Shown here in pieces: positions 36,600 to 44,478 of a DNA stretch of 64,000 nucleotides. The translations under genes and the position numbers were made by a program. How positions within the stretch are numbered: position 1 is the first letter of the stretch; each line of letters begins with the position of its first letter. The DNA is from Polaribacter sp. BAL334 (lineage in GTDB: Bacteria > Bacteroidota > Bacteroidia > Flavobacteriales > Flavobacteriaceae): assembly GCF_015767435.1 (NCBI RefSeq), contig NZ_JADWOV010000269.1, forward strand, positions 1 through 64,000, read 5' to 3'. The notes beneath the pieces are model-generated. The model had not been told where the DNA came from. It saw only the letters and a list, made by a program, of their open reading frames with translations, and searched no databases.

Positions 36600-37802
36600 A
36601 TGACCATTGGAATTCTCAAAGAACGAAAAAATCCGCCAGACAAAAGAGTAGTTTTTTCTCCTGAAAAACTGCAAGAATTGAAAAAGAAATTCCCTTCAGT
36701 TTCTATCAAAATAGAAAGTTCGGATATTCGTGTTTTTTCTGATGAAGCATATAAAATTGCTGGTTTTGAAGTGGTGAATGATGTAACTGATTGCGATATT
36801 TTATTAGGTGTAAAAGAAGTTCCTGTTGATGCGTTATTGCCAAATAAAAAATATTTTTTCTTTAGTCACACCATCAAAAAACAATCCTATAATCGAAAAT
36901 TATTGCAAGCTATTTTGGCTAAAAATATTGAATTGTATGACCATGAAACGATTGTAAAAGAAAATGGAGCACGTTTAATTGGTTTTGGAAGATATGCTGG
37001 AATTGTTGGAACATATAATGGTTTTAGAGCTATTGGATTGAAAAACAATAGTTTTCATTTGCCAAAAGCATCTACTTTAGCCAATCAAAATGCTTTGATT
37101 GAAAAGCTACAAAAAATCAATCTTCCCAATCTCAAAATCTTATTGACTGGTAGTGGAAAAGTAGCTTTTGGAGCAAAAGAAATGTTAGATGCTATGCATA
37201 TCAAACAAGTTTCTGTTACTGAATATTTGGAAGAAAACTTCTCAGAAACAGTATTTTGTATGATTGATGTATTGGATTATAACAAACGAAAAGATGGGAA
37301 ACTTTTGGACGTTTATGATTTTTATAATCATCCAGAAGCGTATGAATCTAACTTTTTTCGATTTGCAAAAGTGACTGATTTTTTTATTGCAGGACATTTT
37401 TTTGGTGATGGGTCTCCAATCCTATTTTCAAAAGAAAATGCCAAACATCCTGAAAATAAAATTCGATTTTTAGCCGATATTTCTTGTGATATTGATGGTC
37501 CAATTGCCAGTACTATTCGTGCATCAACTATTGAAAATCCTATTTATGGATATGATCCAATAACTGAAAAAGAAGTTGATTTTACTGATGAACATGCCAT
37601 TGTAGTAATGGCTGTTGATAATTTGCCTTGTGAATTGCCCAAAGATGCTAGTGAAGGTTTTGGCGAAATGTTTCTTGAAAACGTCATTCCAGCTTTTTTT
37701 GATGGAGACAAAAATGGGATTTTAAGTCGTGCAAAAATTACTGAAAACGGAAAATTGACTCCTCGTTTTTCGTATTTGCAAGAGTATGTTGATGGGATTT
37801 AG
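36600..37802 (+). CDS. Saccharopine dehydrogenase-like NAD(P) oxidoreductase (alanine dehydrogenase/PNT fold)
   Basis: 400 residues. The N-terminus MTIGILKERKNPPDKRVVFSPE is the alanine dehydrogenase/transhydrogenase N-terminal fold. A GSGKVAFGAKEMLDAM nucleotide-binding loop follows near residues 194-209, and later FLADISCDIDGPIASTIRASTI resembles lysine-forming saccharopine dehydrogenase (LYS1). The likely role is amino-acid (lysine/saccharopine) metabolism, not certain. It is divergent from ssrA, with a possible TTG-N20-TATCTTCG promoter at about 36509-36539. Confidence 0.82.
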   Translation: MTIGILKERKNPPDKRVVFSPEKLQELKKKFPSVSIKIESSDIRVFSDEAYKIAGFEVVNDVTDCDILLGVKEVPVDALLPNKKYFFFSHTIKKQSYNRKLLQAILAKNIELYDHETIVKENGARLIGFGRYAGIVGTYNGFRAIGLKNNSFHLPKASTLANQNALIEKLQKINLPNLKILLTGSGKVAFGAKEMLDAMHIKQVSVTEYLEENFSETVFCMIDVLDYNKRKDGKLLDVYDFYNHPEAYESNFFRFAKVTDFFIAGHFFGDGSPILFSKENAKHPENKIRFLADISCDIDGPIASTIRASTIENPIYGYDPITEKEVDFTDEHAIVVMAVDNLPCELPKDASEGFGEMFLENVIPAFFDGDKNGILSRAKITENGKLTPRFSYLQEYVDGI

Positions 37803-37857
37803 TTTAAAATTCAAGATTTAAAATTCAAAGTTTTGAGGAAAATAGCCAAAAGCAAAA

Positions 37858-38091
37858 ATGGAAGAGAATAACATACAAAATCAACAATTTCTGCTAGAAT
37901 TATCCAAAGCAAAAATGCCTTTTGGGAAATTCAAAAATCAGTATTTGATTGATTTGCCTGAATATTATATAGTTTGGTTTAAAAATCAAGGATTTCCTTC
38001 TGGAAAATTAGGGCAACAATTGGGCTTGGTGTATGAATTGAAATTGAACGGTTTAGAAGATTTGGTTCGAGAAATTAGGAGGAAAAACTAA
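37858..38091 (+). CDS. DUF3820 small protein
   Basis: 77 residues with the DUF3820 signature MPFGKFKNQYLIDLPEYYIVWFKNQGFPSGKLG, also found in small proteins once named as putative quorum-sensing-regulated virulence factors. The biochemical role is unknown. Its 3' end overlaps the convergent DUF2809 gene by 17 bp. The upstream spacer (37803-37857) is of the AAAATTCAAGATTT/AGCCAAAAGC repeat type. Confidence 0.85.
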   Translation: MEENNIQNQQFLLELSKAKMPFGKFKNQYLIDLPEYYIVWFKNQGFPSGKLGQQLGLVYELKLNGLEDLVREIRRKN

Positions 38092-38443
38092 TTTTTTTTT
38101 CTAGAATCAAAATTGATAAATATCCAAGAGTGTATGCTAATAAATCCCAAAAACTAAATGAAGTTCCTAATAATATTTGAAAGGTTTTTAAATATTGATT
38201 TGGATACATGTTTTTTAAATTGGTAAGCTGAAGAAATTCAACAAAATATGAAATCAATAAAGTAATGAATGCCACTTTATTTGTTGCTGTTTTTAAAAAA
38301 CTTTTAAAAAATGCATATAAAAGTATCACTACCAAATAATCACCAAAAGTGTGTCTAATAAATCCTTTTCCATAAATCGCAATTAGGATTTCAATAGTGA
38401 GAAGTAAAGCAAAAGATATAAAATATTTTAAATTGAATTTCAT
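38075..38443 (-). CDS. DUF2809 membrane protein
   Basis: 122 residues with about four membrane helices and the DUF2809 pattern (GKGFIRHTFGDYLVVILLYAF, SYFVEFLQLTNL, GTSFSFWDLLAYTLGYL). The function is unknown. It resembles VanZ-like small membrane proteins in layout. It overlaps the end of the DUF3820 gene. Confidence 0.8.
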   Translation of the reverse strand: MKFNLKYFISFALLLTIEILIAIYGKGFIRHTFGDYLVVILLYAFFKSFLKTATNKVAFITLLISYFVEFLQLTNLKNMYPNQYLKTFQILLGTSFSFWDLLAYTLGYLSILILEKKISFSS

Positions 38444-38517
38444 ATTTTTTTTAAAAGTATGAGCAAAATCTCATTATTTGTATGAGATTTTGCTCAAAAT
38501 TAACCAATTATATTAAA

Positions 38518-39906
38518 CTAATCATTTTGCCAATCTATTTTTCTAGAGGTGAACATTACTAATGCTAGAATAATAAATAATCCAATACTTCCCACTAAAA
38601 GCGCATAGTTTTCTAATTGTATAATTACAAAAATAAATGAATAGATTGCAGTTAATGAAATTCCAATTAATAAAGGAAATTTTATATTTTTCAAGATTGA
38701 TTTTGAATACAATGATATTAAAATAATAACAGAAGTTCCTGCAATAAGGTATGCTTTTAAAAAGCTACTATGCTCTGAAATTGAGATTAATAAAGTGTAA
38801 AACATTGTTAAAGCTACACCAATCATCAAGTATTGAAATGGATGAATAGTAATTTTACTCATCGTTTGAATTAGAAAGAATATCAAAAATGTCAAACCAA
38901 TTACCAGAAAGCCATATTTTGCTGAACGCTCACTTTTTTGATATTCATCAACAGGAATCATAAAATTAACCCCAAATGAAAATTGATTTAAATTTGGTAT
39001 TTCTTTAAAAAATTGCTGAGAAAAAGGTCTATTAATATCTAATACTTTCCATTTTGCATGAAATCCTGTTTCAGTTATTTTTTCAGAATTATATGGTAAA
39101 TATTCACCAATAAAATTAGCAGTTTTCCAATTAGATTTTACAGTAACATCTGTTTGTTTTCCAATTGGAATAAATCGAATTTGCTCACTTCCTTTCATTT
39201 TTACATCCATTGAAAATGTAGTTTCTTTGGTGTTTGGAATATCTTCAATTTTAATAAATTTAGTTTCTAATTCATTTAAAGTAACCTCATTATAATCTTT
39301 AAAATTAGTATGATTTTCTTTTATAAATTTTGATGATGTCATTGGATAATCATTCTTATTAAATTTAATTTTGAACAAACTGTTAGCGCCTTTTAAGTTA
39401 GATGTTTGTAAAACTATTTTGGCTTTATCCCATAAAATATCCTTTTCATTTGCATCAATTTCAGTAAAATCAGGCTTGGTAAATTTTCCATTTATCAAAA
39501 TATTACTCTGATAAACAGCAGTTTTATAAATTCCTCTAGTTTTTTCTTCAGGATTTATTGTTGATGCAATCGTTAAATTTTCTGGAAAAAAATAGGCGAA
39601 ATTTAGATATTCAATTTCTTCTTTTTCCCATGTTTTAGTTTTCTCTATGTATGTATTCTTTGTTTTGTAAGTTTTATAAGGAACTTTTAAAATGGGTCCA
39701 TAAATTAAAACTTCTTCTCCCCATTTTTGGTTTATTTCATCTACGACTTCTTGTTGCCTTTGCATTCTTTCTTGAATTAAAGTTTTAATATATGAAAGAG
39801 GTATCATTAAAATGATGATTAAAAACCCTACCATTATCATTCTTGCTGTGATAGATTCTCTGATCCATTTACCAAATTTTGATTCTTGTTGATTCTGTGT
39901 TTCCAT
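38518..39906 (-). CDS. creD: CreD-family inner membrane protein
   Basis: 462 residues. One N-terminal membrane helix (MIMVGFLIIILMIPLSYI), a large extracytoplasmic domain with the CreD features YGPILKVPY and RFIPIGKQTDVTVKSNW, then about five C-terminal helices starting near FLVIGLTFLIFFLIQTM. CreD (Inner_membrane_CreD) contributes to envelope integrity in other bacteria. The gene follows a winged-helix regulator (39988-40287) that probably controls it, the usual arrangement in Bacteroidota. Confidence 0.9.
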   Translation of the reverse strand: METQNQQESKFGKWIRESITARMIMVGFLIIILMIPLSYIKTLIQERMQRQQEVVDEINQKWGEEVLIYGPILKVPYKTYKTKNTYIEKTKTWEKEEIEYLNFAYFFPENLTIASTINPEEKTRGIYKTAVYQSNILINGKFTKPDFTEIDANEKDILWDKAKIVLQTSNLKGANSLFKIKFNKNDYPMTSSKFIKENHTNFKDYNEVTLNELETKFIKIEDIPNTKETTFSMDVKMKGSEQIRFIPIGKQTDVTVKSNWKTANFIGEYLPYNSEKITETGFHAKWKVLDINRPFSQQFFKEIPNLNQFSFGVNFMIPVDEYQKSERSAKYGFLVIGLTFLIFFLIQTMSKITIHPFQYLMIGVALTMFYTLLISISEHSSFLKAYLIAGTSVIILISLYSKSILKNIKFPLLIGISLTAIYSFIFVIIQLENYALLVGSIGLFIILALVMFTSRKIDWQND

Positions 39907-39987
39907 AATTATTGAATTTGTGTTTAAGTGTTTATTTATTTTAATATTAAAAGAACTTTGAAAAACAAAGTATAAGGTTAAATTTTT

Positions 39988-40287
39988 TTATTTCTTAGTG
40001 TTTATTAATTTTTCAAGAGCGTCAATATGTTTTTTGAATTCAATTTTCCCCAATTTTGTTGCATAATATTTAGTATTGGGTTTTCGTCCAATAAATTGTT
40101 TTTCTACTTTTATAAAATCTACTTTTTCCAATGCTTTTGTATGACTTGCTAAATTTCCATCTGTTACACCAAGTAATTCTTTTAGTGTATTGAAGTCAAC
40201 ACTGTCATTTACCATTAGAACTGACATGATTCCAAGTCTAATTCTATGATCAAAAGCTTTGTTTATATTATGAATGATGTTTTGCAA
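39988..40287 (-). CDS. Winged-helix transcriptional regulator
   Basis: 99 residues with a MarR/ArsR-like winged helix: MSVLMVNDSVDFNTLKELLGVTDGNLASHTKALEK is the recognition region, followed by the wing RKPNTKYYATKLG. It lies between a membrane protein gene (24 bp upstream) and creD (about 80 bp downstream), so it likely governs this small cluster. The ligand is unknown. Confidence 0.87.
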   Translation of the reverse strand: MQNIIHNINKAFDHRIRLGIMSVLMVNDSVDFNTLKELLGVTDGNLASHTKALEKVDFIKVEKQFIGRKPNTKYYATKLGKIEFKKHIDALEKLINTKK

Positions 40288-40310
40288 ACCACTTTTTTAA
40301 ATTAATGAAA

Positions 40311-40922
40311 TCAATTATTTTTATCGTATTTAAAATACATTAAAGCCCCATATATAATATGCATAAATCCAAATCCTATGACCCAAAACCAAAAACCATA
40401 TCCTGGATAAAATGCACAAAGTAGGCCTAATATTATTTGAGTATACCCCAAATATCTAATGTCTCCTAATGTATATTTTGAAGCATTTAATAAAGCAAAG
40501 CCATAAAACAAAAGCATTAATGCCCCTGTTTGTCCATATTTTTGTTGATTTAAAATAGTGATGATGTATATTGCACCAGCAACTAATGGAACTAGAAAAT
40601 TAATTAGCAGCCTTTTTGTTAATGAATCCCAAATTTTTTCGTCATTTTTTTTGGCTTTTTTAGTAGTAAAAAAGATGGCAGTTCCAATACTTAATGCACC
40701 TACAATTAACAAATCAAACAATATCAATCTAAAAACTTTGCCATCTAAAATTAGGTAATCTCTACCACTTTGTTGCACTAACCAATATGCAAATCCTGCA
40801 CCAATTAATGCGTAAATTCCTGCTAGAATGCCAGATAAACCACTCAATGAAATAAATTTGGATGATTTATTCATTAGGTTTTTGATTTCTGATATGTCTT
40901 TTAAATAATCTTTTGAACTCAT
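40311..40922 (-). CDS. Multi-helix membrane protein of unknown function
   Basis: 203 residues. After a short N-terminal amphipathic region (DYLKDISEIKNLMNKSSKF) there are about six hydrophobic segments (LSGILAGIYALIGAGFAYWLV, LILFDLLIVGALSIGTAIFF, and others). I do not recognise a named family. Cotranscription with the regulator 23 bp downstream is likely. Proteins of this look commonly precede such regulators in Bacteroidota. Confidence 0.75.
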   Translation of the reverse strand: MSSKDYLKDISEIKNLMNKSSKFISLSGLSGILAGIYALIGAGFAYWLVQQSGRDYLILDGKVFRLILFDLLIVGALSIGTAIFFTTKKAKKNDEKIWDSLTKRLLINFLVPLVAGAIYIITILNQQKYGQTGALMLLFYGFALLNASKYTLGDIRYLGYTQIILGLLCAFYPGYGFWFWVIGFGFMHIIYGALMYFKYDKNN

Positions 40923-40987
40923 CTTTAAAGAACTTTGAATTGCAAAGTAAATGAATAAATTTTAAATAAACAATAAAATAGTTTAAA

Positions 40988-41548
40988 TTATTTGTCCCCT
41001 ACAATTCCATACGTAATATGTGCAATTCCCAAAATGCAAATAGAAGCGTACCAATAATTTGGAATTAAAAAGCAAATGACGGCTAATAACAAGCAAATTC
41101 CAGCAATAATTTGGATATTTTGATTGCTTTTTGGATTGATTAACAACAATATGAATCCATAAAAAATCAAAAAAATAGGAGTAATAACATCAATAAAACC
41201 TTGATTCATCAGAAAAATTAATGCAATAAATAGCACTAAAAAACTTGCCAAATATTTCCAAAAAATACTTTTTGAACTTGAATTCCATAAAGGTATTTCT
41301 TGTTTTTTTGCGCGTCTTTTGGCACTAAAAAAAAGTGCCAATGATGAAAATATAAAAAGAATTATACAAATTGAAGTAATCATATATTCTAAAATTTCCG
41401 CAGACAACATTCCCATTGGATTGTCATCAATCAAAAATCCTTCTAAAATTATTTTTATAAGATAAGAAGATAACAAAAAATACAATCCAATTTGGATGCT
41501 GGTAAATCCTTTCAATGCAAAGTTTGATGATGGTTGTTTTGAATTCAT
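40988..41548 (-). CDS. Hypothetical membrane protein
   Basis: 186 residues with about six hydrophobic segments and a basic cytoplasmic loop (SAKRRAKKQEIPLWNSSSK). It resembles the 203-residue neighbour in layout, with a KKx..IPLW/KKNDEKIW loop followed by three or four helices ending in a HITYG/MHIIYG motif. It may be a distant paralogue. The function is unknown. The start at 41548 has no strong ribosome binding site. Confidence 0.7.
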   Translation of the reverse strand: MNSKQPSSNFALKGFTSIQIGLYFLLSSYLIKIILEGFLIDDNPMGMLSAEILEYMITSICIILFIFSSLALFFSAKRRAKKQEIPLWNSSSKSIFWKYLASFLVLFIALIFLMNQGFIDVITPIFLIFYGFILLLINPKSNQNIQIIAGICLLLAVICFLIPNYWYASICILGIAHITYGIVGDK

Positions 41549-41603
41549 AAAAAATTAATAACTTTCGCTAAGATACAAAATTGATTCATTCAGAAAATAA
41601 AAT

Positions 41604-41975
41604 ATGAAACCTGCAGAAAATTACATTTTAAAGCATTCAACTCCATTTCGTGAAATTTTAATGCATTTACAATCTGTAATTCAATATCATTTTCCAGAAG
41701 TTGAGTTAAAGTTCAAATGGAAAATTCCTTTTTTTACAATTGATAACAAACCGTTTTGTTACTTGAATTGTGTTGAAAAAAAAGGATATGTAGATGTTGG
41801 TTTATGGATGCAAGATTTTGTATCAAAGTATGACGAATTTCTGGTTTCTGAGAACAGAAAAGTTGTAAAATCTCTTCGATACAAAACATTAGAATCGATA
41901 AATAATGAAATTTTAATTGCTGTTTTGAGCGAAATTAAAAACAGAAAAGATCTGGGTTTCTATCAAAAAAAATGA
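41604..41975 (+). CDS. DUF1801 domain protein
   Basis: 123 residues, the YdhG/DUF1801 fold (PFREILMHLQSVI, VELKFKWKIPFFTI, KPFCYLNCVEKKGYVDVGLW). Small proteins of this iron-chaperone-like fold are widespread; the specific role is not known. Monocistronic, with a terminator overlapping its stop codon (41971-41998). Confidence 0.85.
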   Translation: MKPAENYILKHSTPFREILMHLQSVIQYHFPEVELKFKWKIPFFTIDNKPFCYLNCVEKKGYVDVGLWMQDFVSKYDEFLVSENRKVVKSLRYKTLESINNEILIAVLSEIKNRKDLGFYQKK

Positions 41976-41998
41976 GAGAAAATATCATTTCTCTCATT
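41971..41998. terminator. Bidirectional terminator between the DUF1801 gene and kdsA
   Basis: An 11-bp stem AATGAGAGAAA/TTTCTCTCATT, 6-nt loop. The A8 run before it and moderately T-rich flanks fit use by both convergent genes. The DUF1801 stop codon lies in the stem. Confidence 0.7.
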
Positions 41999-42022
41999 GT
42001 AGTTTATAGTGAGTTTTAAAAT

Positions 42023-42841
42023 TTAAAACTGATTTATCGTTTTTCTAATCGCTACCAAATTTGACAATAATTTTTCCAAATTATCCAAATGCAACATATT
42101 TGCGCCATCGCTTTTTGCATTTGCAGGATCAAAATGAGTTTCAATAAATAATCCATCAACATTGTTTACAATTCCAGCTCTAGCAATGGTTTCAATCATA
42201 TCTGGTCTTCCTCCTGTAACACCTGTTGTTTGATTAGGTTGTTGTAAAGAATGCGTAACATCTAAAATGGTAGGTGCAAATTGACGCATTTCTGGAATTC
42301 CACGAAAATCAACAATCATATCTTGATAGCCAAACATGGTGCCTCTATCAGTAATCCATGCTTTGTGATTTCCTGCATCTTTTACTTTTTGAACTGCGTG
42401 TTTCATGGAAGCAGGACTCATAAATTGTCCTTTTTTCAAGTTGACAACTTTGCCAGTTTGTGCTGCAGCTACTACCAAATCTGTTTGACGCACCAAAAAT
42501 GCTGGAATTTGCAAAACATCTACATATTCAGCCGCTTTTTCAGCATCCGAAGTTTCATGAATATCTGTCACTGTTGGCACGTGAAATGTTTCTGATACTT
42601 TTCGTAATATTTTCAATGCTTTTTCATCGCCAATTCCCGAAAAACTATCAATTCTACTTCTATTTGCTTTTTTGAAACTGCCTTTGAAGATGTATGGAAT
42701 TTGTAATTTATCGGTAATTGCAACTATTTTTTCTGCAATTCTCAATGCCATTTCTTCTCCTTCAATTGCACAAGGTCCTGATAGTAAGAAAAAATTATTT
42801 GCGTTTGTGTGTTTTATTTGTGGAATTTCTGTTAAAATCAT
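42023..42841 (-). CDS. kdsA: 3-deoxy-8-phosphooctulonate (KDO8P) synthase
   Basis: Condenses PEP and arabinose 5-phosphate on the way to Kdo of LPS. 272 residues, TIM barrel. LLSGPCAIEGEE, FKGSFKKANRSR (KANRS distinguishes KDO8PS from DAHPS), LQIPAFLVRQTDL, NLKKGQFMSP and DVTHSLQQP are present. Transcribed alone, divergent from an M28 peptidase, sharing a 68-bp promoter region. Confidence 0.96.
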   Translation of the reverse strand: MILTEIPQIKHTNANNFFLLSGPCAIEGEEMALRIAEKIVAITDKLQIPYIFKGSFKKANRSRIDSFSGIGDEKALKILRKVSETFHVPTVTDIHETSDAEKAAEYVDVLQIPAFLVRQTDLVVAAAQTGKVVNLKKGQFMSPASMKHAVQKVKDAGNHKAWITDRGTMFGYQDMIVDFRGIPEMRQFAPTILDVTHSLQQPNQTTGVTGGRPDMIETIARAGIVNNVDGLFIETHFDPANAKSDGANMLHLDNLEKLLSNLVAIRKTINQF

Positions 42842-42866
42842 TTTGATGAAAATTTCTGTAAAAGTA

Positions 42867-42880
42867 CAAAATTATATTTG
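42867..42880. promoter_or_regulatory. Overlapping divergent -7 boxes for kdsA and the M28 gene
   Basis: TAATTTTG on the minus strand (42874-42867) faces kdsA. TATATTTG on the plus strand (42873-42880) faces the peptidase gene. The two TAnnTTTG boxes share two base pairs, so RNA polymerase could not occupy both at once. -33 elements are not obvious. Confidence 0.5.
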
Positions 42881-42909
42881 CTATCTTTCAACTCTTAAAT
42901 TTCAAAATT

Positions 42910-43908
42910 ATGAAAAAATTGAACTTTCTTTTGGTATTATTTATTTTAATTTCCTCCATTGGAACCAACATTTTAGCACAAACTAAAAATTCCAAGAAGG
43001 CTAATAATACTTTTTTTATTGATTCAGTTTTGGTGAAAAAACATTTATACACTTTAGCTTCTGATGAAATGGAAGGCAGAAAACCTGGAACTCAAGGAAT
43101 TGAAAAAGCAGCTCAATACATTGAAAATGAGTTTTCTAATTTGGGATTAAAAACTTTTGAAGGATTGGATTCTTACAGACAAACGTTCACTTTTACAAAC
43201 AGAAGAACCAAAGAAGAAATCACAAGTGCTAATATTATTGGTGTTTTAGAAGGAAAATCAAAAAAAGATGAATTTGTAATTATTTCTGCACATTATGATC
43301 ATCTGGGAATCATCAAAAAAGAAGGACAATTAGATAGTATTTACAATGGTGCTAATGATGATGCTTCAGGAGTGACTGCAGTTTTGGCTTTGGCAAAATA
43401 TTTTAAAGAACAAAATTCCAATGAAAGAACCATCGTTTTTGTTGCTTTTACAGCTGAGGAAATGGGTTTGATTGGTTCCACTCATTTTGGAAAAGGCATT
43501 GATGCTAGCAAATTTGTTGCAGGAATCAATTTAGAAATGATAGGAAAAACCCCGAGTTTTGGTCCCAATACTGCTTGGTTAACAGGATTTGAGCGATCTG
43601 ATTTTGGTAAAATTATCCAGAAAAATTTAGTAGGAACAGGCTATCAATTATTTCCTGATCCATACGCAAATTTCAATTTATTTTTTAGATCAGATAATGC
43701 TTCTTTAGCAAGATTGGGCGTTCCATCCCATACATTTTCAACAACACCTATTGATGTTGATAAAGAATATCATCAAGCTTCAGATGAAGCAACTACGTTG
43801 AATATGACTGTGATTACCCAAACAATTCAAGCAGTTGCAAAAGGAACAGAAAGTATTATTAAAGGAATTGATACACCAACAAGAGTAGTTATTGAAGAAA
43901 AAAAATAA
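42910..43908 (+). CDS. M28-family metallopeptidase
   Basis: 332 residues. Signal peptide (NFLLVLFILISSIGTNILAQ). Zinc-peptidase core with ISAHYDHLG (His ligand), GANDDASG (bridging Asp), FTAEEMGLIGS (catalytic Glu and ligand), LEMIG and FSTTPIDVDKEYHQASDE. A secreted or periplasmic aminopeptidase is likely. The DUF4136 lipoprotein gene starts 4 bp after its stop, suggesting cotranscription. Confidence 0.92.
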   Translation: MKKLNFLLVLFILISSIGTNILAQTKNSKKANNTFFIDSVLVKKHLYTLASDEMEGRKPGTQGIEKAAQYIENEFSNLGLKTFEGLDSYRQTFTFTNRRTKEEITSANIIGVLEGKSKKDEFVIISAHYDHLGIIKKEGQLDSIYNGANDDASGVTAVLALAKYFKEQNSNERTIVFVAFTAEEMGLIGSTHFGKGIDASKFVAGINLEMIGKTPSFGPNTAWLTGFERSDFGKIIQKNLVGTGYQLFPDPYANFNLFFRSDNASLARLGVPSHTFSTTPIDVDKEYHQASDEATTLNMTVITQTIQAVAKGTESIIKGIDTPTRVVIEEKK

Positions 43909-43912
43909 ATTG

Positions 43913-44428
43913 ATGAAACCATTTTTAGTTCTTTTTTTGATTGTATTGATGGGTTGTTCTTCTCCAAAAGTTGTCAGCGATTTTGATGATACTACCGATT
44001 TTGGAAAATTCAAAACTTATGGATTTTATGAAAATGTAGGTAAAGATTTGAACGATTTAGATATCAAAAGACTGATTAAAATTATAGATACAACATTGCA
44101 ACAAAAGGGATTGATATTTAGTGAAACTCCTGATTTTTTTATTGATTTTACAATTACAAAATCAGCTGAAGTTCCAAGAAACACTGTAGCTGTTGGTTTT
44201 GGAAATGCGGGAGTAAATAGCGTTTTTGGGGTTTCTGGTGGAATTCCTATTGGATCTAAAAAATACAGAGAAATACTAATTATTGAATTTTTGACTCCGA
44301 TAAATGAGCAGCTTTTTTGGAAAGCTTCTTTAGAAAGTACAGTAAAAGAAAAACGTTTACCACAAGAGAAAGAAGCTTATTTTCAACTGATTGTTCCTAA
44401 AGTTTTGAGCAATTATCCACCAAAATAA
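43913..44428 (+). CDS. DUF4136 lipoprotein
   Basis: 171 residues from the ATG at 43913; the lipobox VLMGCSSPK fits only this start. An earlier in-frame ATG at 43892 lies inside the peptidase gene. The body matches DUF4136 (VSDFDDTTDFGKFKTYGFYE, DFFIDFTITKSAE, REILIIEFLTPINEQLFWKASLE). Function unknown; anchored in the envelope. Confidence 0.88.
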   Translation: MKPFLVLFLIVLMGCSSPKVVSDFDDTTDFGKFKTYGFYENVGKDLNDLDIKRLIKIIDTTLQQKGLIFSETPDFFIDFTITKSAEVPRNTVAVGFGNAGVNSVFGVSGGIPIGSKKYREILIIEFLTPINEQLFWKASLESTVKEKRLPQEKEAYFQLIVPKVLSNYPPK

Positions 44429-44458
44429 TAAAGCCTCAAAACAACGTTGAGGCTTTAT
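44428..44458. terminator. Bidirectional terminator between the DUF4136 gene and htpG
   Basis: A 12-bp stem ATAAAGCCTCAA/TTGAGGCTTTAT with a 7-nt loop, directly after the DUF4136 stop and facing the htpG stop at 44479. Confidence 0.8.
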
Positions 44459-44478
44459 ATCTTTAAAATGTCTTGTTA

